NCBI RefSeq assembly: GCF_035582795.1
Contig: NW_027445659.1
Span: 1-64,000 of the forward strand
DNA length: 64,000 nucleotides
Source of the DNA: Mycteria americana
Lineage: Eukaryota > Chordata > Aves > Ciconiiformes > Ciconiidae
Direction of reading: 5' to 3'
In this document: piece after piece, positions 1-19,869 of the stretch
Layout of the letters: each line of letters opens with the position of its first letter
How positions within the stretch are numbered: the stretch's first letter is position 1
Translations under genes and position numbers: made by a program
The notes under the pieces: generated by a model
The model's database searches: none
What the model saw: the letters and a program-made list of their open reading frames with translations, nothing else
Told to the model about the DNA's origin: nothing

Positions 1-885
1 ATTTTGGGGGGTGTGTCCCCATTTTGGGGGGTGTTTCTCCCCATTTTGGGGGTGTTCCCCCCATGTTTGGGGGGCGTTTCCCCCCCATTTTGGGGGCGTT
101 TCCCCCCCATTTCGGGGTGTTCCCCCATTTGGGGGGGTGTCCCCATTTGGGGGGGCGTTTCCCCCCATTTCAGGGTGTTTCCCCCTATTTTCGGGGTGTT
201 CCCCCCATTTCAGGGTGTTCCTCCCCCTTTTTTGGGGGTGTTTCCCCCCATTTCAGCCTGTTCCCCCCCATTTCGGGCTGTTCCCCCCCTTTTTGGGGGC
301 GTTTCCCCCCATTTCGGGGTGTTCCCCCCCATTTCGGGGGCCGTGTGTCCCCATTTTGGGGGCGTTCCCCCCCATTTCGTGCTGTTCCCCCCCCTTTTTG
401 GGGTGTTTCCCCCCTTTTTGGGGGGTGTTCCCCCCCATTTCGGGCTGTCCCCCCCCATTTTTGGGGTGTTTCCCCCCTTTTTTGGGGGTGTTCCCCCCCA
501 TTTCGTGCTGTTCCCCCCCCTTTTTGGGGTGTTTCCCCCCTTTTTTGGGGGTGTTCCCCCCATTTCGGGCTGTTCCCCCCCATTTTTGGGGTGTTTCCCC
601 CCTTTTTTGGGGGCGTTCCCCCCCATTTCGGGGTGTTCCCCCCATTTCGGGGTGTTCCCCCCATTTTTGGGGGTGTTCCCCCCATTTTTTGGGGGTGTTT
701 CCCCCATTTCGGGGTGTTCCCCCCATTTCGGGGGCCGTGTGTCCCCATTTTGGGGGCGTTCCCCCCCATTTCGGGCTGTTCCCCCCCATTTCGGGGTGTT
801 CCCCCCCTTTTTTGGGGGCGTTCCCCCCATTTCGGGCTGTTCCCCCCCTTTTTGGGGTGTCCCCCCGTTCCGGGGCGCCCCCCAC
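1..885. repeat. Minisatellite, unit about 20 bp, in IRAK1 intron 9
   Basis: Tandem, imperfect units built on CCCCCATTTCGGGGTGTT. They fill the intron downstream of IRAK1 exon 9 and reach the left edge. Long frames through it are low-complexity artefacts. Confidence 0.9.
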
Positions 886-889
886 TCAC

Positions 890-9588
<8,699 letters not shown>

Positions 9589-9960
9589 GCCTCCCGCCGC
9601 GGGCCGCGCCGGACACTTCCCCTTTAAGAGCGGCCGCCCCACTGCGCAGGCGCGCACCGGGCCGGCCGCGCCGCCATCTCCGGCGTGGCGGAAGTGCCCC
9701 CCCCTCGCGCGCACACAGCGCGCCGCGCCGCGCGGTTGCCCGGGATACGGGCGCCATGTTGAGTGTGGCGGAACGGCCGCCCGGGGCTGAGCCCGCCGCC
9801 GGGGGCGGGGCCGGAGGGAAAGGGGCGGGGCCTGACCGCAAGGGGCGGGGCTGCACGGCCGCCCGCCCTTTCCCAGGCCCGATTCCCCGCGATGACATCA
9901 TCAAGGCGATGACATCGGCGGGGGAGTGTGGGTGTGACGTCGCAGCCGTGATGTCACGGC
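9589..9960 (-). promoter_or_regulatory. CpG-island promoter of IRAK1
   Basis: CpG-dense sequence immediately upstream of the IRAK1 start codon. Visible motifs: an NRF1-like site TGCGCAGGCGCG at 9643-9654, a YY1-like CCGCCATCT at 9671-9679 and an ETS core CGGAAG at 9689-9694. No TATA box. This fits a housekeeping-type promoter; the transcription start is not located. Confidence 0.6.
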
Positions 9961-10019
9961 TGCCAGGACGCCGGGACGCTCCCGCGGGCCTTCGGGGAGG
10001 GGGCGGGGAGAGACCCGGG

Positions 10020-11095
10020 ATCCAGTGAGGTCACCCGGGCACACCCGGGATCCGCCGAGGTCACGCGGGGACGCCCGGGATCCGCTGACGCCGCCGGGAG
10101 AGGTCGGGATCCACCCGAGCGTTGGGGAGAGACGCGGGATCCGCCGCCCCGGCACCACGCGGGCCGAGCCGGGATCCGCCGAGGTCGCGCGGAGCAGCTG
10201 GGGATCCGCAGCCCCGATGCCACGCGGAGCGACCCGGGACCCGCAGCCCCGGCACGGCACGGAGCAGTCGGGGATCCGCCGGAGCCACGCGGAGCGATCC
10301 GGGATCCGCAGCCCCGGCGCCGCGCTGAGCGATCCGGGATCTGTAACCCCGGCGTCTTGCACAGCGCGATCGGGGATCCGCTGATGCCACGCGGAGCGAT
10401 TGGGGATCCACAGCCCCAGCAGCACACAGAGCCGCCTGGGATCCGCTGGAGCCATTGGGGATCCACAGCCCCGATACCACGCGGAGCCGCCTGGGATCCA
10501 CCGGAGCGATCTGGGATCCACAGCCCTGGCATTGCACAGAGCGACCGGGGATCCACTGGAGCCATTGGGGATCCACAGCCCCGATACCACGCGGAGCCGC
10601 CTGGGATCCATGCGGAGCGATCCGGGATCCACAGCCCCGGCACCGCGCAGAGCGATCCAGGATCTGTAACCCCGGCGTCTTGCACAGCGCGATCGGGGAT
10701 CCGCTGATGCCATGCGGAGCAATTGGGGATCCACAGCCCCAGCAGCACACGGAGCCGCCTGGGATCCACCGGAGCCACGCGGAGCGATCCGGGATCCACA
10801 GCCCTGGCATTGCACAGAGCGACCGGGGATCCGCTGGAGCCATTGGGGATCCGCAGCCCCGATACCACGCGGAGCCGCCTGGGATCCACCGGAGCGATCC
10901 GGGATCCACAGCCCTGGCATTGCACAGAGCGACTGAGGATCCACTGGAGCCATTGGGGATCCACAGCCCCGATACCACGCGGAGCCGCCTGGGATCCACG
11001 CGGAGCGATCCGGGATCCGCAGCCCCGGCGTCTTGCACCGCGCGATGGGGGACCCGCCGACGCCACGCGCAGCGATCCGGGACCCCCCGCGGAGC
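10020..11095. repeat. GGATCC-bearing minisatellite between MECP2 and IRAK1
   Basis: Units of about 35 bp, nearly every one containing GGGATCC. Typical pieces are GGGGATCCACAGCCCCG and CACGCGGAGCCGCCTGGG. A higher-order period of about 323 bp is seen: GGCGTCTTGCACAGCGCGAT at 10351 recurs at 10674. It lies between the end of the MECP2 3'UTR and the IRAK1 promoter. Confidence 0.88.
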
Positions 11096-11219
11096 GCTCG
11101 GGGGGTGGGGGGGCGGGGGGGCCCCGCCGGCCGAGGGGATCTCGGGGAGGGACCGGGGGGGATCCGGCGCCCGAGCGAGCCCGAATGAAAGCGTCAGAGG
11201 CGGGAGGCGTTGGGTGTAC

Positions 11220-13742
11220 ACAGATTTATAGATCACTCCAGCACAGACACAGAGCCCCGCGGGGCGGGGGGCGCGGGGGATCCCCCCGGGGCAGGGGGGC
11301 GGGGCGGCGCCGCGGACCCCCCCAAGAAGAATCGACAGCCGAGGGGTTTTTCTTGTAAATTTATAAGGCAAACGTCTCCTCGCGCGACTAGAGATAATAA
11401 ATAGGTGCGGGGGTCGCCCCCCCCCGGCGGCGCCGCCCCCCGATCCCGCCGGCCCCCCCGCCGGATCCCCCCCCCCGGGCCCCCGCCCGCTTTTGCTCCG
11501 CTCCCGCGCCCCAGCCCGCGGCCCCCCCCCCTTATTGCCGCGAGGAGCCGGGGCCCGCGGGGCCGAGCGCCCGCGCCGGGGGCTGGAAGCACGGGGGGGG
11601 CGCGGGGGAGACCCCGCCCCCGGGCCGGTAAAGTGCAGGACGGGGACCCGGGGCCGGGCGGGGCGGGGGGGGGGCTGCCGGGACGGAGACCGGATCCCTC
11701 CCCCGGCCGGGTCTCGCTCCCCACGGGGTCGACCGGCCGCCAGCCCAGCCCGCGCTCACGCCCGATTGGCTCCGGGCAGGATCCCCTCCCAACCCGCGCT
11801 CACGCCGGATTGGCTCTCGACTGGATCCCGCTCCGAAGTCACGGTCCCTCCCGATTGGCTCTCAACTGGATCCCGCTCCGAAGTCACGGTCCCTCCCGAT
11901 TGGCTCTCGACTGGATCCCGCCCTGTCCCTCAGTCACTCCCGATTGATTGGCTCCAGGCTGGATCCCGCCCCGTCCCTCAGTCACTCCCGATTGGCTCCA
12001 GCCTGGATCCCGCTCCAAAGTCACAGTCCCTCCCGATTGGCTCCAGGCTGGATCCCGCCCCGTCCCTCAGTCACTCCTGATTGGCTCCAGACTAGATCCC
12101 GCTCCAAAGTCACAGTCACTCCTGATTGGCTCCCAACTGCATCCCACCCCATCCCGCAGTCTCTCCTGGTTGGCTCTAGACCGGATCCCACCCCAACCCA
12201 AAGTCACTCTTGATCGGACCGGGACCGGGACCAGGTCCCAGCCCAACCCAGAGCGACTCCCGATTGGTTCGAGACCGGATCCCGCCCCAGTCCGGCACGA
12301 CTCCCCACTGGATGGAGACCGGATCCGCCCCTCCAATCCAAAGCCACTCCCGATTGGATCCTGGCCGGATCCCATCTCAACCCAGAGTCACTCCTGCTCG
12401 GACTGGGGCCGGATCCCGCCCCACCCCCATCGCACCACCACCAGATCCCACACCCAACCGCACGCGGGACCTCCTCCCCGCCCAGGCAGAGCCACTCCCG
12501 ATTGGACGGCGTCCAACTCCCCCCCCCCCCCCCCCCCGATTCCCGCTCCCGATTGGCTCCAGACTTGATCCCGCCTCAACCTGGAGTGACCCAGAATCAG
12601 ATCCACACCCATTTTGTGTGTGCCCCCCCCCCATCCAGAGTCCCTCCGGATTGGCCCGGCACCTGATCCCCTCCAGCCACCCGCCGCTCCCTGTTGACTG
12701 GAGACCCCATCCCGCCTCCATGCTGGGTCACTCCTGATTGGCTCGAGACCGGATCCCACCCCTATTGAGCGCCACTCCTGATTGGCTCAACAACGGATCC
12801 CAAACGAACTGAAAGCTGCTCCCGATTGGCTGGAGACCAGATCCCGCTCCAAGAGAGCGCCGCTCTTGATTGGCCCAAGACCGGGTCCCAACCCTATTGA
12901 ATGCCGTCCCTGATTGGCTCAACACCGGATCCCAAGCAAATCGAAAGCCGCTGATACAGCGAGTCCCTCCCTCCCGGCTCGGGACTGGATCCCGACCGGG
13001 CTGAAAGCTGCTCCTGATTGGCTCCAGACCGGATCCCGACCCTACTGACACCACTCCTGGTTAGTTCGAGAGTGGATCCCAACTGAATCGAAAGCTGCTC
13101 CCGATTGGCTCGAAACCAGATCCCGACCCCACCGGGAGCCGCTCCCCATTGGCTCGAGACCGGACCCCACCCCAGCAGGACGCTCCTCCTGATTGGCTCC
13201 ATGCTGGATCCCCACCCCACCGAGCCGCTCCCCGTCGGCTCCAGCCTCAATCCTGCTCCAGACCGGATCCCACCCCCCCGGCAGAGCCCCTCCCCATTGG
13301 ACGGAGGCCGGATCCCCCCGGCCCCCCCCCCCGCCAGCCCCCTTAGTGCAAATGGTTCCCTATAGGCTAAAAACGTGGAACAAAAAACTGGAAGAACGAG
13401 TAAAGCGGCGACGGGGGGGGGGACGCCCCCCCCAGCCCCCCCGCCCCAGCCCGGCCTCGGGGGGTCCCGGGGACGCCCCCCCCCCTCCTTTCTAGAGACG
13501 AAAGTGCAAAGTGGGGGGCCCCGCCGGGGGGGCTCCGCGCCCCTCGCTGTGCTTTTCGGTAAAACCGGGGGGGGGGGTCGGCGGGGGGGCTGCGGGGGAG
13601 GGGTGCGCGGGGCGGGGGGGGGCGGGGGACGCGTGTGGCTGCCTGCGTGCGCGGGGGGATGGAGGGGGGGGGGGGATGCCGGGGGGGGGGTCCCGTCCGT
13701 CCGTCCGTCCGTCGGTCCGTCCGCCCGCGGGCGCGCTCACAG
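11220..13742 (-). other. MECP2: Probable MECP2 3'UTR
   Basis: Sequence downstream of the MECP2 stop. On the minus strand it carries three short islands resembling the human MECP2 3'UTR as I remember it: CTTTGCACTTT at 13501-13511; GTTCTTCCAGTT through ATTTGCACTA at about 13344-13400; and CCTATTTATTAT followed by TTTGCCTTATAAATTTACA at about 11353-11404, which in mammals sits at the very end of the long transcript. No AATAAA is seen on the minus strand; a TATAAA variant lies at 11225-11230. The left limit is therefore approximate. About 11750-13330 of it is a minisatellite. Confidence 0.7.
11745..13330. repeat. Minisatellite with ATTGGCTC and GGATCC, inside the MECP2 3'UTR
   Basis: About 1.6 kb of imperfect units of roughly 55-60 bp, with the pattern CCCGATTGGCTC, then AGACTGGATCCC, then CAAAGTCAC. 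Each unit has an inverted CCAAT pentamer and a GGATCC-like core. Divergence between units is greater on the right half. Confidence 0.88.
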
Positions 13743-16700
13743 TCAGCTGACCCGCTCGGGGACAGGCGTCCTGGTGTCGACCGCCTCCTCCCGGCCGGGG
13801 GGCCGCGGCACGGAGGCGCTGGGAGGGGGGGGGGCCGCCGCCGCCGACGAGGAGGAGGAGGAGGAGGAGGAAGAGGAGGAGGAGGAGGAGGAGGAGGAGG
13901 AGGAGGAGGAGGCAGTGTCTTTGTGCTCGGCCTCCCCTCGGTGTTTGTAGGGCGGCGGGGGCGGCGGCGGGGGGGGGTGAGTCTTAGCCGGCTCCTTGGC
14001 GCAGCCGTCGGGGGCCGCCGGGCCCCCCCGTTCCTCCGAGCAGCCCTTCCCGCTGAAGTCCTGGGCCGGCGGGGGGGGGCTGGCGCTGTCCTTGGGGCTG
14101 GCGGGGGGCTCGGGGGGCGGCGGCGGCGAGGCCCCCCGCTCCTTCTTGCCGGGCGGCACCGGCGGCGGCGGCGGCGGCGGCGCCGGGGCGGCGGCGCGGC
14201 CCTTGGGGCTGCCCTCCTTGCTGCGGCGGCCGGGGCTGCGGGCGCTCCTGGGTCCCTTGGGGCCGCGCTCGGGGGGGGGGCGGGGGGGGCTTGGCGGCCT
14301 CCCGCGCCTCCAGGACCACCGTCTCCCGCGTCTTCCGCTTCTTGATGGGCAGCACCGTCTCCTGCACCGCCGGCGGGACGGCCGCCTTCTTCTTGGCCTC
14401 CGGCGCGGCGCCCGCCGGGCCGCCCGTCCCCGTCGCTCCCGCCGGCTTCCGGCCCCGTTTTTTGGGGACGGCCTGGCTGTCCGGCTCCGATTTCCGCTTG
14501 CGCCCGGGACGTTTGACGGCCAGGACCTGGGCCGAGGTGGTGGCCGTCCCCGCCTCGGCGCGGGCCCCCGGCTGCCCCGGCTGGAAGGGCATCTTCACCA
14601 GCAGCTTGCCGGAGCTCTTCTCGATCACCCGCTTCACCTGCACGCCCTCCGACGCCGCCGTCTTGGGCTTGGCCGCCCCGCTGCCCTTGGGCCGGCCCCG
14701 GCCGCGGCCCGTCCCGGGGCCCTTGGGGGATTTGGGCTTCTTGGGGGGTCGCTGCTCCCGCCGGGAGGGGCTGCCCCGGCCGGTGACGGTGAAGTCGAAG
14801 TCGTTGGGGTCCAGGGAGGTGTCTCCTACCTTTTCGAAGTAGGCGATCAGCTCCACCTTGGAGCGGAAGGCTTTTCCCTGCGGGCTGGGGGGGGGGAGGG
14901 GGGAGAGAAGGCGTCAGGGGGGGCGCGGGCGGGGGGACCCCCCTCCCGGCGCCCTCCCGGCGCCCTCCCGGCACTCACTTGATCAGGTAGACGTCGTATT
15001 TGCCGGCGGAGCGGCCCGATTTCCGCTGCTTCAGCTTGCGGGTCCAGCCCTCGGGCAGCGTGGGGTCGTCGTACATGGGACCCCGGTCCCGGATGATGGA
15101 GCGACGCTGCTTGGGGGAAGCCGAAGCCTCCGGCGCTGCCGGCGCCGTCCCGGCGCCCTCCGAGGTCTCGGCTTTGCCGGCTTCGGCCGGCTCGGCGGAG
15201 GGCTGCGCCGGCTCATGCTGCTGCTTCTCCTCCTTCCGCTCCTTCTTCACCTTCTTGGCCTTGGGGGGCCGCTCCTTCAGCCCCTGTAGGTTCTCCTCCG
15301 ACTTCTCCTCCCTGCAAACACACAGAGGGGTCAGCGCCGGGACGGGCCCGCGGACGCCGACGGACGGACGGACGGACGGACGGCGGCTCCTCCGGCAGGC
15401 GCGGGCCCGCGGCACGGGCTCTCCCCGAAAAGCAGCAGGCGGCAGCAGGGAGAAACGGCGGGGAATTGGGCAAAGCGCGGCAGGCGGGGGCCGCAGCCGG
15501 GGGCCGGCCGGCGAAGGACGGGTCCGGCCGGCGAAGGCTCTGCCGCCGGGCCGGCGGCGGGAGCGGAGGAGGAGCGAGCGGAGGAGGAGGAGGAGAGGCG
15601 GCTCCGCCGGGGCTGTAATTACGGCTGCGGGGAAAAAAAATATCAAAGTGTTGGTAAATAAACGGCGAGGGGAAGCGCCGGGGGAACCTCCCGGGCGGCG
15701 GCGGCGGCGGCAGGGGGGTCGGCCGCGGGGCCGCCGGCGAGGCCGGACGCCCGTCGGAAAAGCCGGGCCGTCCGCGAGGGCCCCGTCCCGGCGGGGCCGC
15801 GGCTGCGGGAGGGCGAGGGTCCGGTGTCCCCGCCGGAGAGTGACCGGCGCATCTGCGGCTAAATATAGCCCGGGTGGGCTGCGCGCGGCCCCCGGCACCG
15901 GCCCCCCCGCCGCCCGCGCCCCGCCGGAGAAGGGGCTTTGGGCGCGGGGGGCACCGCGGTCGCGCCGCGCCGCCGGCCGGCACACGGTGGCGCTCGGGGC
16001 CCGCACGCGGCCGCCGCCGGACCCCCGGGACCCCCACGCCGGCGGCACCCCGCGGCGGGGGGGGTTGCGCCGGGGGACCCGCCGTCCCGCCGCAGGGTCC
16101 CTCGGGGACGCGGCCGCGGTCCCTGCGGCGGGCGCGGGCTCGGGCTCTCGGCGAAGCCCGGCGGCCCCCGGGGCGCCGCCGTCCCCGCGCCGAGCCGTTT
16201 CGGGGTGCGAGGCTCCTCCTGGGGACGCCGGCGTCCCCGGGGGCCGCGGCGGGGACCCCCCGCCGTCCCCCGCGCCGCCGTCCTCGCTCCCCCGCCGGCA
16301 AACGCCGTCCAGCGCCGCCGGCCCGCCTGGACCGCGGGTCCCGTCCTGGCAAGGAAAGAGCAGAGAAGGTGAGGCTGGGGGGGACGCGGCGGCCCCCCGG
16401 GAGCCCGGCAGCAAACGAGGGGGTCGTTAGCGCCGGCGCCCCGTTTCCCGCGCCGAGAGGACGCGGCCCCGAATAAACCCCCCCGGGGGGGTCTCGCACG
16501 GGCGTCGGGGGGCCCGCGGCGGCGCCGCGTCCCCGTGCCCCCGGGAAGGGCCGGCGCGGGGTTTATCCCGGCGGGACGCGCGGCGGCAACGGGAGAGCGG
16601 GGATCAGGAGCCCCCCCCACGCCGGCCCCCGACCCCCCCCCGCCGTCGCCCGCCCCCGCTCGTCAAAGAATGGCCCCTGTGTGTCACTAACGAGGCCCGG

Positions 16701-19315
16701 CGCTAATCAGGAGGCCGTGCGTCGCGCTGGATACGGGCACCGGCTCCCTCGGCCGCCGGCGGAGCCGGGAGCTGCGCAGGGGGACGGGGGACGGGGGGGG
16801 ACGGGACACAGCCGGGACCCCCCTGCCCCGGCGGCGGCGGGGGGGGGCAGCGCGGAGGCCGAGGCGGCGCGGCCGGCCCGGCACGGGGCTCCCCCGGCGC
16901 GCCGGACCGCCAAAGGTCGCGGCGAGCGCCGCCGAAAAGGCGGGAAGGGGAGCGAGGGGGAGGGCGCCGGCCGGGCCGACGCCGAAGTTCAGGGAAAAGG
17001 GGAAGCGGGGCCGGGGGGGGGGGAACCCCCGGCGAAACCCCCCCTGGGCCGCGGCTCCCGCGGGACCCCCGGCTCGCGGCGAGGGCGAACTCCGGGCGGC
17101 AACAAGAAAAACCCGCCGGGAAGCCGCCCCGCGCGCCCAGCGCCGTCCCGCGGCGGAGCGACGCCGAAACCCCCGGGGCCGGGGCGACGTCGGGGGTCCG
17201 GCGCGGCTGCCGGCGCCGGGGGAAGGTCGGGCCTCGTTGGCGTAACGATCGCCGGGGAAGAAACCGCGTCGTGACGAATCTCCCGCCCCGGCCGAGCCGG
17301 GGTCGCGGCGGTGCCGGGGCACGGGGGACCGGCGTGCGGGCGCAGCGCCGCGGGGGGCGGTTTTCCGACGGCCCCGCGGCCCCGGCGAGCTTTTCCCCGC
17401 TCCGACGGCGCCGGCGGGACCGAGCCACGGAGCCGAGACCGCCCCGGCGCGGGTCGGCACCCGCCGCGGGCGAGACGGAGGCGAAGGACGCGGAGCGACG
17501 CCGAGGGTCTCGGCGCCGGCGGGACGCTGCTGACGGAGCGCGGCGTTTCGGACGGATCCGGCGCCGGCGCTCACGGGACGCCCCAGACGGCGCCGGAGGC
17601 GTTAGCGTGGCCGCGCTCACCGTACCGGGGCCGGGCTCCCGCCAAAAGGGCCGTCGCCAGCGGGACGGCGGCGTTCCTCGCCGCCTCGACGGGGCCGTCG
17701 CAAGCGCGGCGTCGCGGGAGGCGCCGAAAGCGCCGTCGAGGGCGGGCGGGCGTCCGCCGCGGGTGACGGCGCGAGCGGGACGCCGCTGACGGAGCGCGGC
17801 GTTTCGGCGGGCGGCGAAGGGGGTCGGCGTCAGCGGGACGGCGCCGCGGGGCTCGGCGTCGACGCGGCGTCGCCCGCCCTCGGCGGAGGGGCCGGCGGGC
17901 CGCCGGCCGGCGTCGACGGGGCGCGCGGGACGGGGCGCCGCCGGCAGCTCGGAGGAGGCCGCGGGGGTCGGCGCGGGCGCCGACGGCGTGCTCGGCACGA
18001 GGCGCGGCGCCGGGGCTCGCCGGCGGCCGGGGCGGAGGGCGGTGATTCGGGGCGCAGCCAGGGCGGCGCGAGCGGCGCACTTCGGGGTAGCTCGGGGTAT
18101 TTTGGGGCAGAGCGCCGCGCTTCGGGGCGATTTGGGGTCTCGCGGGAGGCAGCGAGGGGGTCGGCGCGAGCGCCGCGTTCGGGGGCGTTCGGGGGGATTT
18201 GGGAGCGCTCCGAGGGGTCGGCGCGAGCGCCGCGCTTCGGGGAAATTCGGGGTATTTGGGGGCGCAGGGCGAGCGCCGTACTTGGGGGTAACTCGGGGTC
18301 TTTCGGGGCGCAGCGCGAGCGCCGTACTTTTCGGTAATTTGGGGTATTTTGGGGCGCAGCGCAAGTGCCGTACTTTGGGGAAATTTGGGGCCTTTCGGGG
18401 CGCGGCGCGAGCGCCGTACTTTTCGGTGATTTGGGGTCTTTCGGGGCGCGGCGCGAGCGCTGCGTTTCGGGGTAATCCGGGGCACGCCGGGGCGCGGCGC
18501 GAGCGCCGTACTTGGGGGTAATTTGGAGCGTTTGGGGGCGCGGCGCGAGCGCCGTAGCTGGGACGCTTGGGGGGAACTCGGGGGATTTTGGGGCGCAGCG
18601 AGGGGCCGGCGCGAGCGAGACGAGGCCGGGGGGGGGGGGGGTCGCGTTTCGGGGGGGGGGGCGGGGGGGCAGCGTTTCGGGGAGCACCTGGGGGTCCCCA
18701 TCTCGCGGCCCGCCAGAGGGGGGGTCCATATTTCCCGGCCCAGCGGGAGGGGGTGGGGGGGCGAATTTGGGGGCGCACCGGCGAGGGGCTCCCCGCTTTG
18801 GGGCCCGCCGGGAGGGACCCCATTTGGGGGCGCACCGGGGGGGGGGGGGGGGGTGTCCCTCTTTGGGGGTACGCCCGGGGAGGGGGGGGGGGGGGACCCA
18901 TTTCGGGGGGCTCCCTCGCGCAGGGGGGGGCGTTTCGGGGGCGCACCCAGGGGGGCCGCATTTCGGGGTGCACCGGGGGGGGTCCCCGCAGCGGGCGCGC
19001 CCCTCCCGCCCCCCGGCCCGGCGCGGGGGGGCCGCGGCCGTTAGTGACGCACTCGCGGCGCACACCCCCCCCCGCCCCCCCCCCCCCTCTCTCCCCGTTC
19101 CCGCCCGGGCGCGCGCGCGCGGGGCGGGGGGGTGGGGGGTGGGGGGGGTCTCGCGGCCGCGCGCGCGCGCGCGGGAAAACAGCGGCGGGACCCCCCGCTC
19201 CCCCCCCCCCCCCCCGGCCCCGCCGCCGCCGCCCCCCGCCCGCCCCCCCCGGCCCCGCCGCCGCCCCGCCGGTCACTCACAGCCTCTCCTCGTCTCCGCT
19301 CGGCGCCGCCGCCAT
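13743..19315 (-). CDS. MECP2: Methyl-CpG-binding protein 2, E1 isoform
   Basis: Nuclear protein that binds methylated cytosine and recruits NCoR/SMRT co-repressors. Coding exons read leftward: 19315-19281 ([11 protein letters not shown], the E1-type start), 15311-14979, 14884-13743. Phases join exactly (CT+G, AA+C). Exon 3 and early exon 4 give the methyl-binding domain ([55 protein letters not shown]), so the arginines and threonine hit in Rett syndrome are conserved. Then come the AT-hook GRGRPKGSG, the nuclear-localisation KRPGRKRK and KKRGRKP, the co-repressor contact PIKKRKTRE and the C-terminal end TPVPERVS. About 502 residues if the frame is restored. There is one extra base in C/G runs at about 14270-14290. 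Pro-rich and about 22-residue Ser tracts expand the C-terminus. No separate E2 start exon was identified. Confidence 0.95.
13846..13911 (-). repeat. TCC trinucleotide repeat coding poly-serine in MECP2
   Basis: Nearly pure (TCC)n on the sense strand (one AGG-type interruption on the plus strand), coding about 22 serines followed by four alanines and four prolines. It lies between EHKDTA and VPRPPGREE. Human MECP2 has three serines at this point. Confidence 0.92.
15312..17250 (-). other. MECP2 intron, proximal GC-rich part
   Basis: Very GC-rich intron sequence upstream of exon 3. A short GACG tetranucleotide run lies at 15358-15382. AATAAA-like and TATC-containing AT-richer bits occur near 15636-15660. 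No coding or RNA gene recognised; a conserved enhancer cannot be excluded. Confidence 0.6.
17250..19030. repeat. MECP2 intron minisatellite region
   Basis: About 18050-18600 is a clear array of roughly 60-bp units around CGCAGCGCGAGCGCCGTACT and TTGGGGTCTTTCGGGGC. The flanks (17250-18050 and 18600-19030) are degenerate GC-rich repeats with the same GCGCGAGCGC core or G-runs. Confidence 0.75.
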
Positions 19316-19790
19316 TTTCTTCGCAGCGAAGAACCCGCGGGGGGGGGGGGAGGGGGGGGACGCGAAGGGGGGGGGCGGGGGGGGAGGGAGGGAGCGCGTG
19401 TGGAGGGGGGGGCCCAAACCGAGCCGGAGAGGAAACCCGGAGCGGCCCGCGCCCCGCCCCGCCCGCCCGCCCATTGGCCGCCCCGCCCGCCGCTCAGGGG
19501 GACGGCGGCCGGCGATTGGCCGGCGCCTTCCCCCCGGGGGCGGGGCCGGCGCGCTCCCGGCGGCCGTTGGAATTGGCGGGAAGCGCTGTCAGTTACAACG
19601 TTCCAAAGGGGGCGGGGCCGCCGAAGCGCGCGCGGCCGCCCGTTGGGCCCCCGCCGGGACGCCGGGTTCCCATTGGCCGCCGGCGCCGCCCGTCACGGCC
19701 CCCAAAGGGGGCGGGGAGCGGCCGCCCCCCTCCGGGCTGGGAAGGGGTTTGAAATCCAACGGCCGTAACGGTCCCCGGCAGCCGCCGCCC
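19316..19790 (-). promoter_or_regulatory. CpG-island promoter of MECP2, possibly bidirectional
   Basis: CpG island upstream of the MECP2 E1 start. It has GC boxes (GGGGGCGGGGC) and inverted CCAAT boxes, for example ATTGG at 19473-19477 and GATTGGC near 19514. At the far side, about 19745-19775, a TTTGAA (CHR-like) is followed by CCAACGG and GTAACGG (MYB-like), which would suit a plus-strand promoter. No plus-strand gene was found downstream before SWS2. Confidence 0.6.
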
Positions 19791-19869
19791 CGCCCCGCCC
19801 CGCGCCCTCCCTCGGCCCCGCGGGCGGCAGCGCCTCGAACGGGCCCCCCCGGCCCCCTCCGGGACCGCC

